From NCBI GenBank assembly GCA_963764215.1, contig CAVXRS010000005.1, forward strand, positions 124,001 through 188,000: a DNA stretch of 64,000 nucleotides, written 5' to 3'. Source of the DNA: JAFDWI01 sp963764215. Its GTDB lineage: Bacteria; Actinomycetota; Acidimicrobiia; Acidimicrobiales; Iamiaceae. The translations under genes were made by a program, and so were the position numbers. The notes beneath the pieces were generated by a model. That model did not search any database, was not told the origin of the DNA, and was given only the letters and a program-made list of their open reading frames with translations. Positions 48,948 through 63,592 of the stretch are shown here, piece after piece; the stretch's first letter is position 1; each line of letters opens with the position of its first letter.

Positions 48948-50366
48948 GTGCCTCATGGGGAAGTGAGCGCGTAGGGGTTGGTGGTGCCTCACGCTTTGTG
49001 GGCACGTGAGGGCTTGCGGTTCTTCGTGGCCAATCGGTTGATTGACGGTTCCAATGATTCCAGATCGAGAGGTTTGCTCGCGGCGAGGGCGTCGGTCTTG
49101 GCCTGCGCGATTTCGGTGAGTCGGGTCTGGACGTGGTTGATCTGGCGGGTGAGGTCGGCTGGGTTGACCCCCGCGATGCGCTGCTCGACGTGGCGGATCT
49201 GGGTGTCGGTGAGGATGCCGGCTGCTTGGACGCGTTGCCAGGGTGTGGCCGGGTTGTCATAGACGCGTCGTCGGCGGCCATCGGCGGTGGTGGTGTAGTC
49301 GATGGGTTTGCGGGTCGGGGTGAAGAAGTTCATTCGCAGCGAAACCAGGGGCCACAGCTCGTTGAGCAGGTCGAGTTCGGCGGGGGTGTCGTAGCGCCAG
49401 TAGAAGGCGTGTTTGCGGACGACGTGGTTGTTCTTGGATTCAACGGTGGCCTGGTCGTTTTTGCGGTAGGGACGTGACCGGGTCTGGGCGATGTCGCGTT
49501 CTTGGAACCATGCGGCGACCCGCTCGTTGATGAACTCGGATCCGTTGTCCGAATCGAAACTGCGCAACGGGAACGGAAACTGATTCTCGAGGTCCCCGAC
49601 GGCTTGGGTGATCCAGCGGGACGCGTTGTTGCGGATCGAGGCGTTCTCGGTCCAGCCCGAGGGCATGTCGGTCATCGTGAGGGTGCGGGCGAACTCGCCG
49701 ATGAAGGTGGGTCCACAGTGGGCGACGGTGTCTGCTTCGATCGCGCCGGGTAGGTCGTCGCGTTCATCGGCGACGGTGCGGATCTTGATCGAGGTGCGTA
49801 GCGAGTTGGCCGGTTTCGTGGTTGAGATACCCCGCAGACGCATCGCGTCGCGGGCCGGTTTCAAGTACCGGTCGATCGTCGCGGCGCTCATCTTGGACAA
49901 CTCCGCCCGGGCGACAGCGGTCGCATAGGGCTTGTCCAGGTCACCGGCCGCGTCGAGCAGCGGAAGCCACTGGGTTCGCATCACCGCCAGATACTTCCCA
50001 CACGGCATGCCCATCAGCTTCCACACGTGCTCCAACAGCATCCGCGTGTCGTCGCCATAACCGCGAGGCTTCAGGGCCCGCCGGTCCACCCGGTCGGAGG
50101 GATCCGGCGGTTTTGGACCCGTCAGATAGCGGCGTGCCGACGATCTCGCCAGACCCGTCGTCGCGATCACCCGATCCAGGATCTGGCCCTTTTCGACCTT
50201 GGATGATTTGCGGTACGCGTCCCGCAGCTTGTTCGTCACCTGCCGGCGTGCAGCCATATCGATCTTGCCTTCCATGCCAGGCAAGCCTTCCCCCGACCGG
50301 GGGGACCACGCGCTCAAAGTATGTGAGGCACCACCAGACCCCAAGCGCTCAAAGAATGTGAGGCAC
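48948..50366. mobile_element. Insertion sequence with DD35E transposase
   Basis: About 1.42 kb bounded by imperfect terminal inverted repeats: 48948-48992 and 50323-50366. The inner 28 bases of each end match at 24 positions and the outer eight (gtgcctca) exactly. The right end also carries a direct repeat of 22 bases (50311-50332 and 50345-50366, one mismatch), which looks like a double transposase binding site. No target duplication is evident. The element sits between the ACP remnant and the rpoB promoter segment, whose repeat begins at 50369. Confidence 0.82.
48989..50275 (-). CDS. IS transposase, integrase-core (DDE) family
   Basis: 428 residues from ATG 50275. An N-terminal helix-turn-helix (RDAYRKSSKVEKGQILD, then ATTGLARSSARRYL) is followed by an rve-type catalytic core: D182 in IEADTVAHCG, D243 in DSDNGSEF and E279 in QATVESKNN, a DD35E triad with RPYRKNDQ between. 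All three acidic residues are present and the frame is intact, so the enzyme could be active. The stop lies inside the left inverted repeat. I do not assign an IS family. Start at MAARRQ (50257) is possible. Confidence 0.88.
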   Translation of the reverse strand: MEGKIDMAARRQVTNKLRDAYRKSSKVEKGQILDRVIATTGLARSSARRYLTGPKPPDPSDRVDRRALKPRGYGDDTRMLLEHVWKLMGMPCGKYLAVMRTQWLPLLDAAGDLDKPYATAVARAELSKMSAATIDRYLKPARDAMRLRGISTTKPANSLRTSIKIRTVADERDDLPGAIEADTVAHCGPTFIGEFARTLTMTDMPSGWTENASIRNNASRWITQAVGDLENQFPFPLRSFDSDNGSEFINERVAAWFQERDIAQTRSRPYRKNDQATVESKNNHVVRKHAFYWRYDTPAELDLLNELWPLVSLRMNFFTPTRKPIDYTTTADGRRRRVYDNPATPWQRVQAAGILTDTQIRHVEQRIAGVNPADLTRQINHVQTRLTEIAQAKTDALAASKPLDLESLEPSINRLATKNRKPSRAHKA

Positions 50367-50368
50367 GT

Positions 50369-50544
50369 CGGATGCTTGACTCGGCGGCCGGCACGACTTA
50401 GCCTCTCGGCAACCGAAACGGGGAGTAGTGGATGATCCCCCGTCCCGGGTGCCCGAAATCTTCGTCGGGTTGCCCTCAGGTTGTCGCGCGCTCTAGCATC
50501 GTCAGTTGCCGTGGTCGCGCTTTCCCCTCTTGTCGCCTCAGTCC
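50369..50544 (+). repeat. Direct repeat, copy B: rpoB upstream region
   Basis: The 176-base segment upstream of rpoB, duplicated at 47715-47890. Copy B keeps a second possible promoter, TTGCCC at 50470-50475 and TAGCAT at 50494-50499 with an 18-base spacer, whose -10 is altered in copy A. Being next to rpoB, copy B is presumably the original. Confidence 0.92.
50376..50404 (+). promoter_or_regulatory. rpoB promoter
   Basis: TTGACT at 50376-50381 and TAGCCT at 50399-50404, 17-base spacer, about 210 bases before the rpoB start. The right end of the insertion sequence lies ten bases upstream of the -35, so any UP-type sequence has been replaced by IS sequence. Confidence 0.72.
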
Positions 50545-50615
50545 CGTCGTGTCCAGATCGTGTCGGCGCGCCACCACGTCCGGCCACGCGTGCATCTGAA
50601 GCTGAGGAGCTCACC

Positions 50616-53600
50616 TTGACGTCTCGTCTGCCCATTCGGGACCGCTACTCGTTCGGCAACCTCCCCGAGGTTCTTGCCATTCCCGGACCTGATCGCGATC
50701 CAGCGCAAGTCGTTCGAGTGGTTCCTGCACCAGGGGTTGGCGGACACGTTCCGCGACATCTCCCCGATCCGGGACTTCACCGAGACGCTCGAGTTGCACC
50801 TCGAGTTCGACCCCGATGACGAGGACCTGCGTCCGCCGCCGAAGTTCTCGGTGGAGGAGTGCAAAGAGAAGGACATGACGTACGCGGCGCCGATCTTCGT
50901 GCGCGCCGAGTTCCAGAACAAGACCACCGGCGAGATCAAGTCGCAGACGGTGTTCATGGGCGACTTCCCGATGATGACGGATCGGGGCACGTTCATGATC
51001 AACGGCACCGAGCGGGTCGTGGTGTCCCAGCTGGTGCGGTCCCCGGGCGTGATCTTCCAGCCGGGTGAGCGGTACCGCCTGCGCAACCTGGCCAAGCACC
51101 AGTTGGTGACCGGCACGGTGCACCCCTACCGGGGCGAGTGGATCGAGTTCGACGTCGAGCACAAGCCCGGCAAGGACATCACCGCGGGCACCCGGGTGGC
51201 GCGCAAGCGTCGTCTGAGCCTGTTCATGCTGCTGCGGGCGCTGGGCTACGACGAGGCGAACAGCCCCGGGTTCCTCGAGGCCTTCGTGCGCCACTTCGAC
51301 TTCCTCGAAGGCCAGTGGGAGAAGGACAAGGACGTCGCGCCGACCCAGGAGGAGGCGCTGATCGAGATCTACAAGCGTGCCCGCCCCGGCGAGCCGCCGT
51401 CGTTGGAGTCGGCCCGATCTACTTCAAGCAACGCGTTCTTCGAGCCGCGCCGCTACGACCTCTCCCGGGTCGGCCGCTACAAGCTGAACCGCAAGCTCGG
51501 TCCCGAGCTCGACCGTGTCGAGCAGCTCTTCCCGATGGTCGAGATGGACCGTCCCGAACCGGACCAGTCGGTGCTGTCGCGTTGCGAGGTGCTGGCCGCG
51601 TGCACGTACCTGCTGCACCTGGTGAACGCCGAGCAGGGCTACCGCCTGGACGACCAGGACCACTTCGCGAACCGCCGCATCCGTTCGGTGGGTGAGCTGA
51701 TCCAGAACCAGGTCCGCATCGGGCTGTCGCCGCATGGAGCGGGTCGTGCGCGAGCGCATGACGACCCAGGACGTCGAGGCGATCACCCCCCAGACGCTGA
51801 TCAACATCCGTCCCGCGTGGTCGCGGCCATCAAGGAGTTCTTCGGCACCAGCCAGCTCTCGCAGTTCATGGACCAGGTCAACCCGCTGTCGGGTCTGACG
51901 CACCGTCGTCGCCTCTCGGCGCTCGGCCCGGGCGGCCTGTCGCGTGAGCGTGCCGGCTTCGAGGTCCGCGACGTGCACTTCAGCCACTACGGCCGGATGT
52001 GCCCGATCGAGACGCCCGGAAGGTCCCGAACATCGGGTTGATCGGTGGTCTGGCCACCTATGCCCGGGTGAACGAGTTCGGCTTCATCGAGTCGCCGTAC
52101 CGGATCGGGTCGAGAACGGTCGGGTCACCGACAAGATCGACTACTTCGCCGCCGACGAGGAGGAGGAACTACGTCGTCGCCCAGGCCAACGCCTCGGTGG
52201 ACGACAAGGGCAACTTCACCTCCGACGCGGTGCTGGTGCGTCGTTCGCCCCAGGCGGCGACGCTGGGCGACCTGAAGCTGCAGCTCGAGCGCGAGTCGTT
52301 CTTCGGTGCGACCACCGACGTCTCCGAGGTGCCGCCCAACGAGGTCCAGCTCATGGACGTCTCGCCCAAGCAGATCATCTCGGTGGGCACGGCGCTGATC
52401 CCGTTCCTCGAGCACGACGACGCCAACCGGGCCCTGATGGGCGCCAACATGCAGAAGCAGGCCGTGCCGTTGGTGTACGCCGAGGCTCCCTACATCGGTA
52501 CCGGCATCGAAGTCCCGCGCCGGCACGCGACGCCTCCGCAATGATCATCGCCGACGACGACGGCGTCGTCAGCCGGCCTCTCGGGCGACACGATGACCGT
52601 CGAGTACAAGAGGCCGGCCGCAAGTCGTCTACCCGTTGCAGCGCTTCGAGCGCTCCAACCAGGACACCTGCGTGACCCAGCGCCCGGTGGTCCGCGAAGG
52701 CGACAAGATCCGCAACGGCGACATCCTCGCCAACGGCCCCTCCACCGACAACGGCGAGCTCGCCCTGGGCAAGAACCTGCTCGTGGCGTTCATGCCGTGG
52801 GAGGGCTACAACTTCGAGGACGCGATCATCCTCTCGGAGCGACTCGTCAAGGACGACGTGCCTCAGCTCGATCCACATCCACGAGCACGAGATCGACGCC
52901 CGTGACACCAAGCTCGGCCCCGAGGAGATCACCCGGGACATCCCGAACCTGTCCGAGGAGATCCTCGCCGACCTCGACGAGCGCGGCATCATCCGCGTCG
53001 GCGCCGAGATCGACACCGGCGACGTGCTGGTGGGCAAGGTCACCCCCAAGGGCGAGACCGAGTTCGACCCCGGAGGAGCGCCTCCTCCGGGCCATCTTCG
53101 GAGAGAAGGCCCGCGAGGTGCGCGACACCTCGCTGAAGGTCCCCCACGGCGAGTCCGGCAAGGTCATCGACGTCAAGGTGTTCACCCGGGACGACGCCGC
53201 ACGAGCTTCCCCCGGCGTGAACCAACTCGTGCGGGTGTACGTCGCCCAGAAGCGCAAGATCTAGCGTCGGCGACAAGCTCGCCGGTCGGCACGGCAACAA
53301 GGGCGTGATCTCCAGGATCCTGCCCGATCGAGGACATGCCCTTCATGGCGGACGGCACGCCCGGTCGACATGATCCTGAACCCGCTCGGTGTGCCCTCAC
53401 GCATGAACGTCGGTCAGGTCATCGAAGCCCACCTGGGCTACGCGGCCCGCTGGGGTTGGAACGAGTGTCGACGCCAAGCACCCCGAGGTCGGCGACGTCG
53501 CCGCTGCGTGGCACCGAGACCAAGACCCGGACCAACACCCTGCCCTCCAAGCTGATCGCCACTCCGGTGTTCGACGGGGCGTACTGGGACGAGGAGACGA

Positions 53601-54246
53601 TGGCGGGCAAGCACGCCACCATCCAGAAGATCTTCCAGAACCTGCACCCCGAATCGCCCTACCCCGAGTACGGCGACGGCGGCCGGATGATCCAGTCCGA
53701 CGGCAAGACCACCCTGTTCAACGGTCGCACCGGTGAGACGTACGACAACCCGATCATCGTCGGGTACATGTACATCCTGAAGCTCCACCACCTGGTGGAC
53801 GACAAGATCCACGCCCGCTCGACCGGCCCGTACTCGATGATCACCGCAGCAGCCCCTGGGCGGCAAGGCCCAGTTCGGTGGCCAGCGCTTCGGGGAGATG
53901 GAGGTGTGGGCGCTCGAGGCCTACGGCGCCGCGTACTGCCTCCAGGAGCTGCTCACGATCAAGTCCGACGACGTGCTCGGCCGGGTCAAGGTGTACGAGG
54001 CCATCGTCAAGGGCGAGAACATCCCCGAGCCGGGCATCCCCGAGAGCTTCAAGGTGCTCATCAAGGAGATGCAGGCGCTCTGCCTCAACGTCGAGGTGCT
54101 CGCCAAGTCCGGCGAGGAGATCGAGATGCGTGAGCTCGACGACGACGTCTACCGCGCCGGCCGAGGAGCTCGGCATCGACATCTCCCGCCCCGAACGGGG
54201 CAGCGACGAAGAGGACGAACGCCGCCGACAGGGCATCCGGGTGTGA
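50616..54246 (+). CDS. rpoB: RNA polymerase beta subunit (frameshifted here)
   Basis: About 1200 residues when repaired. TTG 50616 has ribosome site gaggag six bases upstream and gives LTSRLPIRDRYSFGNLPEVL; a break near 50680 leads to FPDLIAIQRKSFEWF. Landmarks in order: GTFMINGTERVVVSQLVRSP, the rifampicin region SQLSQFMDQVNPLSGLTH, CPIETPEGPNIGLI after repair, MPWEGYNFEDAIILSERLV, RHGNKGVISRILP and GGKAQFGGQRFGEMEVWAL near the end. At least 15 indels occur, for example near 51410, 51735, 51820, 52020, 52110, 52520, 52860 and 53265. In E. coli numbering position 518 is Val, whereas D516, H526 and S531 are kept. Stop at 54246. Confidence 0.93.
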
Positions 54247-54331
54247 TCCGGATGTTCGACGACCTTGCTGAACGAACACGACGGCGGAGCCGTCACCATG
54301 CCGTCCCGTGCGGCCAAAGGGAGCACTGCTC

Positions 54332-58299
<3,968 letters not shown>

Positions 58300-58534
58300 G
58301 TCGTCCCTGGGAGGTCGGGCCGAACCCGCCCTGCACATCTTCGAACTGGTCCCGCTCTGGCGAGCACGGCCAAACCCCGTTCGGCACGTCGAGGTGATAC
58401 CCCGCAGCACGGGCGGTCGAACCTGCTACGCTCCGGCTGCCGAGAGGGCCGATCGAGCTCGCTACGCAAGCAGCGACGTTCAACGGGAATCCGCTCCATC
58501 TGAAACCGCGCTTTTACGAGGGGACTGAAAGCCA

Positions 58535-60244
58535 ATGGTGAAGAGCCTGCACGTTGCCGCACCGGGAAGGACCCGCAAGATGCTGGCTTTCGGCCTGTTG
58601 GTCGTTGCGGCCGCATGCTGTGCCATCGCCCGCCGACCGGTGGTGGCGACCGGGGCGACGCCCAGGGTGCTGCGCGTCGGCACCTGGAAGGGGATCCCCG
58701 GGACCTACACGACGATCGCCGACGCGGTGCGCGCCGCGCACCCGGGTGACTGGATACTCGTCGGCCCCGGTGACTACCACGAGCAGATGGACCACGCCGC
58801 GCCGCAGTTCGACCACGCGATGGGAGCCGTGGACATCACGACCCCGGACCTCCACCTGCGCGGGATGGACCGCAACAAGGTGGTGATCGACGGGACGAAG
58901 CCGGGGTCGCCCCAGTGCAGTTCGGCCCCCGCCGATCAGGACTTCGGTGTCACCAATCCGAACGGCAAGCCTGCGGGACGCAACGGCGTGCTGGTGTGGA
59001 AGGCCGACCGGGTCTGGGTCGAGAACCTCACCGCCTGCAACTTCCTGAACGGGCACAACGACACCGGCAACGAGATCTGGTGGGACGGTGGCGACGGCTC
59101 CGGTCAGATCGGGCTGACCGGCTACTGGGGCAACTACCTGACCGCGACGTCGACCTACTTCGGTGACGAGAGCACCGCGGCCGCGTACGGCATATTCTCG
59201 TCGGACTCGACCGGTCCGGCCACGTTCATCCAGACCTACGCCAGCAACTTCAACGACTCCGGCATGTACGTGGGTGCCTGCCAGCAGGTCTGCAACGTGC
59301 TGATCGACCACGCCTGGATGCAGTACAACGCGCTGGGCTACTCGGGCACGAACTCGGGCGGTGCGATCGTGGTCCAGAACTCCGAGTTCGACCACAACGA
59401 GGACGGCTTCGACACCAACTCACAGATCGGCGGTGACCCGCCTGCCCCGCAGGACGGCGCGTGCCCCGGCGGCGCAACCAGCCCGATCACGAAGACCAAG
59501 TCCTGCTGGGTGTTCCAGAACAACTACGTGCACGACAACAACAACAGCGACACCCCGAGTTCCGGCAGCGCCGCGCAGGGCCCCTACGGCACGGGGATGA
59601 CCATCTCGGGAGGCCGCAACAACACGGTCCGCAACAACGTCTTCGCCAACAACGGCGCCTGGGGCGTGCTGTTCGTGCCCTATCCGGACGGCGGCTCCCC
59701 GTCACTGGGCCAGACCTGCTCGGGCAAGGGCGGCACGCAGATCTCCGGCTTGGGCTGTGTGTTCGATTCGTGGGGCAACGCGTTGCTCGACAACACGTTC
59801 GTCAACAACGGCTTCTACGGGAATCCGAGCAACGGTGATTTCGGGCAGATCACCCTGACTGCCGGTCACCCGCAGAACTGCTTCGCGGGCAACACCGCGC
59901 CGGACGGCAGCGCGCCGTCGGACCTGGAAGCCACTCAGCCGACGTGCGGTCCGATCACCACGGCAGCGAACACGGGTGGCGACCTGCTCCCCCAGGTGCT
60001 CTGTGACACCGGGTTCGGTTCGTGCCCACCGGGTGCCAACTATCCCACGGCCAGCAAGGTGGTCATGCGGCCGTTGCCGTCGAACCTGCCCACGATGCCC
60101 GATCCCTGCAAGGGTGTGCCGACGAACCCGTGGTGCCCGGCGACGCCCGGCCCGACCCCCACGACCGCACCGCCGTCGCCGGTGTCGGGTCCGACGGCAC
60201 CGTCGGCCACGCCGATCGCGACCGAGCCCCGCTACACCGGGTGA
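58535..60244 (+). CDS. Secreted right-handed beta-helix repeat protein
   Basis: 569 residues. A signal peptide (MLAFGLLVVAAACCAIA region) leads to a beta-helix core with a pectate-lyase-like opening, YTTIADAVRAAHPGDWILVG, and many N-rich turns such as NSEFDHNEDGFDTNSQ, NNYVHDNNNSD and GGRNNTVRNNVFANNGAWG. Six or more cysteines suggest disulfides, as expected for an exported protein. The C-terminal 45 residues are a Pro/Thr/Ser-rich tail. It may bind or cleave polysaccharide; no catalytic site could be assigned. Intact, sitting between two heavily frameshifted regions and between rpoC and rpsL. Confidence 0.72.
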   Translation: MVKSLHVAAPGRTRKMLAFGLLVVAAACCAIARRPVVATGATPRVLRVGTWKGIPGTYTTIADAVRAAHPGDWILVGPGDYHEQMDHAAPQFDHAMGAVDITTPDLHLRGMDRNKVVIDGTKPGSPQCSSAPADQDFGVTNPNGKPAGRNGVLVWKADRVWVENLTACNFLNGHNDTGNEIWWDGGDGSGQIGLTGYWGNYLTATSTYFGDESTAAAYGIFSSDSTGPATFIQTYASNFNDSGMYVGACQQVCNVLIDHAWMQYNALGYSGTNSGGAIVVQNSEFDHNEDGFDTNSQIGGDPPAPQDGACPGGATSPITKTKSCWVFQNNYVHDNNNSDTPSSGSAAQGPYGTGMTISGGRNNTVRNNVFANNGAWGVLFVPYPDGGSPSLGQTCSGKGGTQISGLGCVFDSWGNALLDNTFVNNGFYGNPSNGDFGQITLTAGHPQNCFAGNTAPDGSAPSDLEATQPTCGPITTAANTGGDLLPQVLCDTGFGSCPPGANYPTASKVVMRPLPSNLPTMPDPCKGVPTNPWCPATPGPTPTTAPPSPVSGPTAPSATPIATEPRYTG

Positions 60245-60507
60245 GCGCAACTGCCGCCTGACGGCGGCTCACGAGCAAAGCAGTCCGCCACTTGGAGCAA
60301 CTCGGCCCCCTCGTCGGTCGTGGTACGTTGCGGGCTCGGCATCTCGATGGTGCAGAACGTGTCCGTCCGGGCGCGGGCACGCCCGTGGTCGTCTTGCACC
60401 GGGGAACAGGACGTTTCTAAGATGGTCCGTCGGCCAGGTCGGCGAGGGTGACCGGCCCGGTTCGACCGCAGGACCGCGCACGACCCGTACGTCTCGAAAG
60501 GCACAAG
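60245..60507. other. rpsL upstream region
   Basis: 263 bases. A small hairpin (60253-60258 with 60263-60268) follows the beta-helix gene and may be a weak terminator. The rest is probably promoter and leader of the str operon, but no hexamer pair stands out. Ribosome site aaagg precedes the rpsL GTG. Confidence 0.4.
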
Positions 60508-60879
<372 letters not shown>

Positions 60880-60880
60880 G

Positions 60881-61353
60881 ATGCCTCGTAAAGGTCCCGC
60901 TCCCCGCCGGAAGCTGATGCCCGACCCGATCTACAAGTCGCTGCTGGTGACCCAGATCGTCAACAAGGTGCTTCTGCATGGGCAAGCGCTCGACCGCCGA
61001 GCAGATCGTGTACGCCGCACTCGACACCGTCGATCAGAAGTCCGAGGGCGAGCCGATTGGCCACCCTCAAGCGGGCGGTCGACAACGTTCGGCCGAGCCT
61101 CGAGGTGAAGAGCCGTCGCGTCGGTGGCGCCACCTACCAGGTGCCGGTCGAGGTCACGCCTCGTCGGGCCACCACACTCGCCATTCGCTGGCTGGTCGGC
61201 TACGCGCGGCAACGCCGCGAGAAGACCATGGCCGATCGGCTCGCGAACGAGATGCTCGACGCGGCCAACGGTGTCGGCGCGTCGGTCAAACGACGCGAGG
61301 ACATGCACAAGATGGCCGAATCCAACCGGGCCTTCGCCCACTACCGCTGGTAG
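60881..61353 (+). CDS. rpsG: 30S ribosomal protein S7 (frameshifted here)
   Basis: About 156 residues when repaired; nucleates 30S head assembly and contacts the E site. MPRKGPAPRRKLMPDPIYKS at the start, GKRSTAEQIVYAALDTVDQK in a second frame after a break near 60978, and ATLKRAVDNVRPSLEVKSRR in a third after about 61058, ending SNRAFAHYRW. The two breaks add a net two bases. Starts directly after rpsL. Confidence 0.92.
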
Positions 61354-61449
61354 TCGCCCCCATCGGTTGCCGTGTCGACCCCGCAGCTTCCCGGTGGCGC
61401 CGCGCGAGGGCGTCTGCCGTCACCATCGTCTGATCCGAGAAGAACCAAG

Positions 61450-63538
61450 ATGCCTGACTACGTCCCCCTGAACAAATACCGCAACATCGGGATCATGGCC
61501 CACATCGACGCGGGCAAGACCACGACGACCGAGCGGATCCTGTACTACACCGGCAAGACCTACAAGATCGGTGAGGTGCACGAGGGCGGCGCGGTCATGG
61601 ACCACATGGTCCAGGAGCAGGAGCGCGGCATCACGATCACGTCCGCGGCGACGACCACGTTCTGGCGGGACCATCGCATCAACATCATCGACACGCCGGG
61701 GCACGTGGACTTCACCGTCGAGGTGGAGCGCTCGCTGCGGGTCCTCGACGGCGCGGTCGCGGTCTTCGACGGCGTCGCCGGCGTCGAGCCCCAGACCGAG
61801 ACGGTCTGGCGCCAGGCCAACAAGTACGGCGTGCCGCGCATGTGCTTCGTCAACAAGATGGACCGCCTCGGCGCCGACTTCTTCAAGGCGCACGACTCGA
61901 TCACGAATCGGCTCGGCGCGACCACCGCCGTGCTGCAGCTCCCGATCGGCTCGGAGGGCGATTTCGCCGGCGTCGTCGACCTCGTCGAGATGAAGGCGCT
62001 CGTCTGGCACGACGAGGACCTCGGGGCCAAGTTCGACATCATCGACATCCCCGACGACCTGCGTCGAGCAGGCGGACGAGTACCACGCGGCAGCTCATCG
62101 ACGTGGTCTCCGAGTACGACGAGAACATCCTCGAGAAGTTCGTCGGCGAGGAGGAGATCACCGTCGACGACCTGCGCAGCGCGATGCCGCAGCGCCACGC
62201 ATCAACGAGGCGGCTCGTTCCGGTGCTGCTCGGCTCGGCCTTCAAGAACAAGGGCGTGCAGCCACTGCTCGATGCGGTCGTCGACTATCTGCCTTCGCCG
62301 ACCGACATTCCGCCCATCGAGGGGCATCAGCCCCAGGACCGGTGAGGTCATCGAGCGGCAAGCCCGATCCGACCGAGCCCTTCGCGGCGTTGGCGTTCAA
62401 GATCGTCGCCGACCCGCACGGCAAGCTCACCTACTTCCGGGTGTACTCGGGCCGGCTCGACAAGGGCGCCCAGGTGCTCAACACCCGCACCGACAACAAG
62501 GAGCGGGTCGGGCGGCTGCTGCTGATGCACGCCAACAACCGTGAGGACCTCGACTTCGTCGAGGCCGGCGACATCGTGGCCGGCATCGGCCTCAAGAACA
62601 CCCGGACCGGCGACACGCTGTGCGACCCGGGCAGCCCGATGGTGCTCGAGGAGCTCGAGTTCCCCGAGCCGGTGATCCAGCTCGCGGTCGAGCCCAAGAC
62701 CAAGAACGACCAGGACAAGCTCTCCAAGGCGCTGTACTCGCTCTCCGAAGAGGACCCGACCTTCCAGGTGCGCTCCGACGACGAGACCGGCCAGACCGTC
62801 ATCTCGGGCATGGGCGAGCTCCACCTCGAGGTCATCGTCGACCGGATGCTGCGCGAGTTCAACGTGGACGCCACGGTCGGCAAGCCCCAGGTCGCCTACC
62901 GCGAGACCATCACCCAGCCGGTCGAGAAGTTCGTCTACCGCCACGTCAAGCAGACGGGTGGTTCGGGTCAGTTCGCCCACGTCGTCATCAACATCGAGCC
63001 GACCGGTCCCGGTGGGGGCTATTCCTTCGAGGACAAGATCACCGGTGGTCGCATCCCCAAGGAGTACATCCCCTCGGTCGACCAGGGCATCCAGGCGGCG
63101 CTGACGTCCGGGGTGCTGGCCGGTTACCCGATCGTGGACGTCAGGGCAACGCTGACCGACGGCTCCTTCCACGACGTCGACTCCTCGGAGATGGCGTTCA
63201 AGATCGCCGGCACGATGGCGTTCAAGGAAGCCGCCCGCAAGGCCAAGCCGGTCATCCTCGAACCGATCATGGCCGTCGAGGTCGTCACCCCCGAGGAGTA
63301 CATGGGCGACGTGATGGGCGACCTCTCGTCCCGTCGCGGCAAGGTCGGCGGAATGGAACAGCGTGGCAACAACCAGGTCGTGCACGCCGAAGTCCCCTTG
63401 TCGGAGATGTTCGGGTACGCTACCGACCTGCGTTCCCGTACCCAGGGCCGTGCCGTCTACACGATGCAGTTCGGTTCCTACCAGCAGGCTCCCCAGTCCA
63501 TCCAGGAAGAGATCATCGCCCGCGTGCGTGGCGAGTAG
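61450..63538 (+). CDS. fusA: Elongation factor G (frameshifted here)
   Basis: Translocation GTPase, about 695 residues when repaired. G1 reads IGIMAHIDAGKTTTTERILY, G3 DTPGHVDFT and G4 FVNKMDRLGADF. Domain II-V landmarks include GVLAGYPIVDVRATLTDGSF and GRAVYTMQFGSYQQAP near the end. Breaks near 62065, 62095, 62200 and 62335 disturb only the G' to domain II part. ATG 61450 follows ccgagaagaacc. In str-operon order after rpsG. Confidence 0.95.
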
Positions 63539-63592
63539 CGTCTCTCCAGCCCAGTATCTGTCGTAAATCAATCCGGAAAGGTCCAGGATCCA

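Noticed and set aside
48941..50376. Target-site duplication of the IS (ggatgc on both sides)
   Set aside because: The hexamer lies at different distances from the two ends (outside the left end by several bases, two bases after the right end), so it is not a direct flank and is probably chance.
50616..54246. Programmed frameshifting in rpoB, rpoC or nuo genes
   Set aside because: Shifts are numerous, in both directions, at non-slippery sites and absent in homologues; they cluster in regional blocks.
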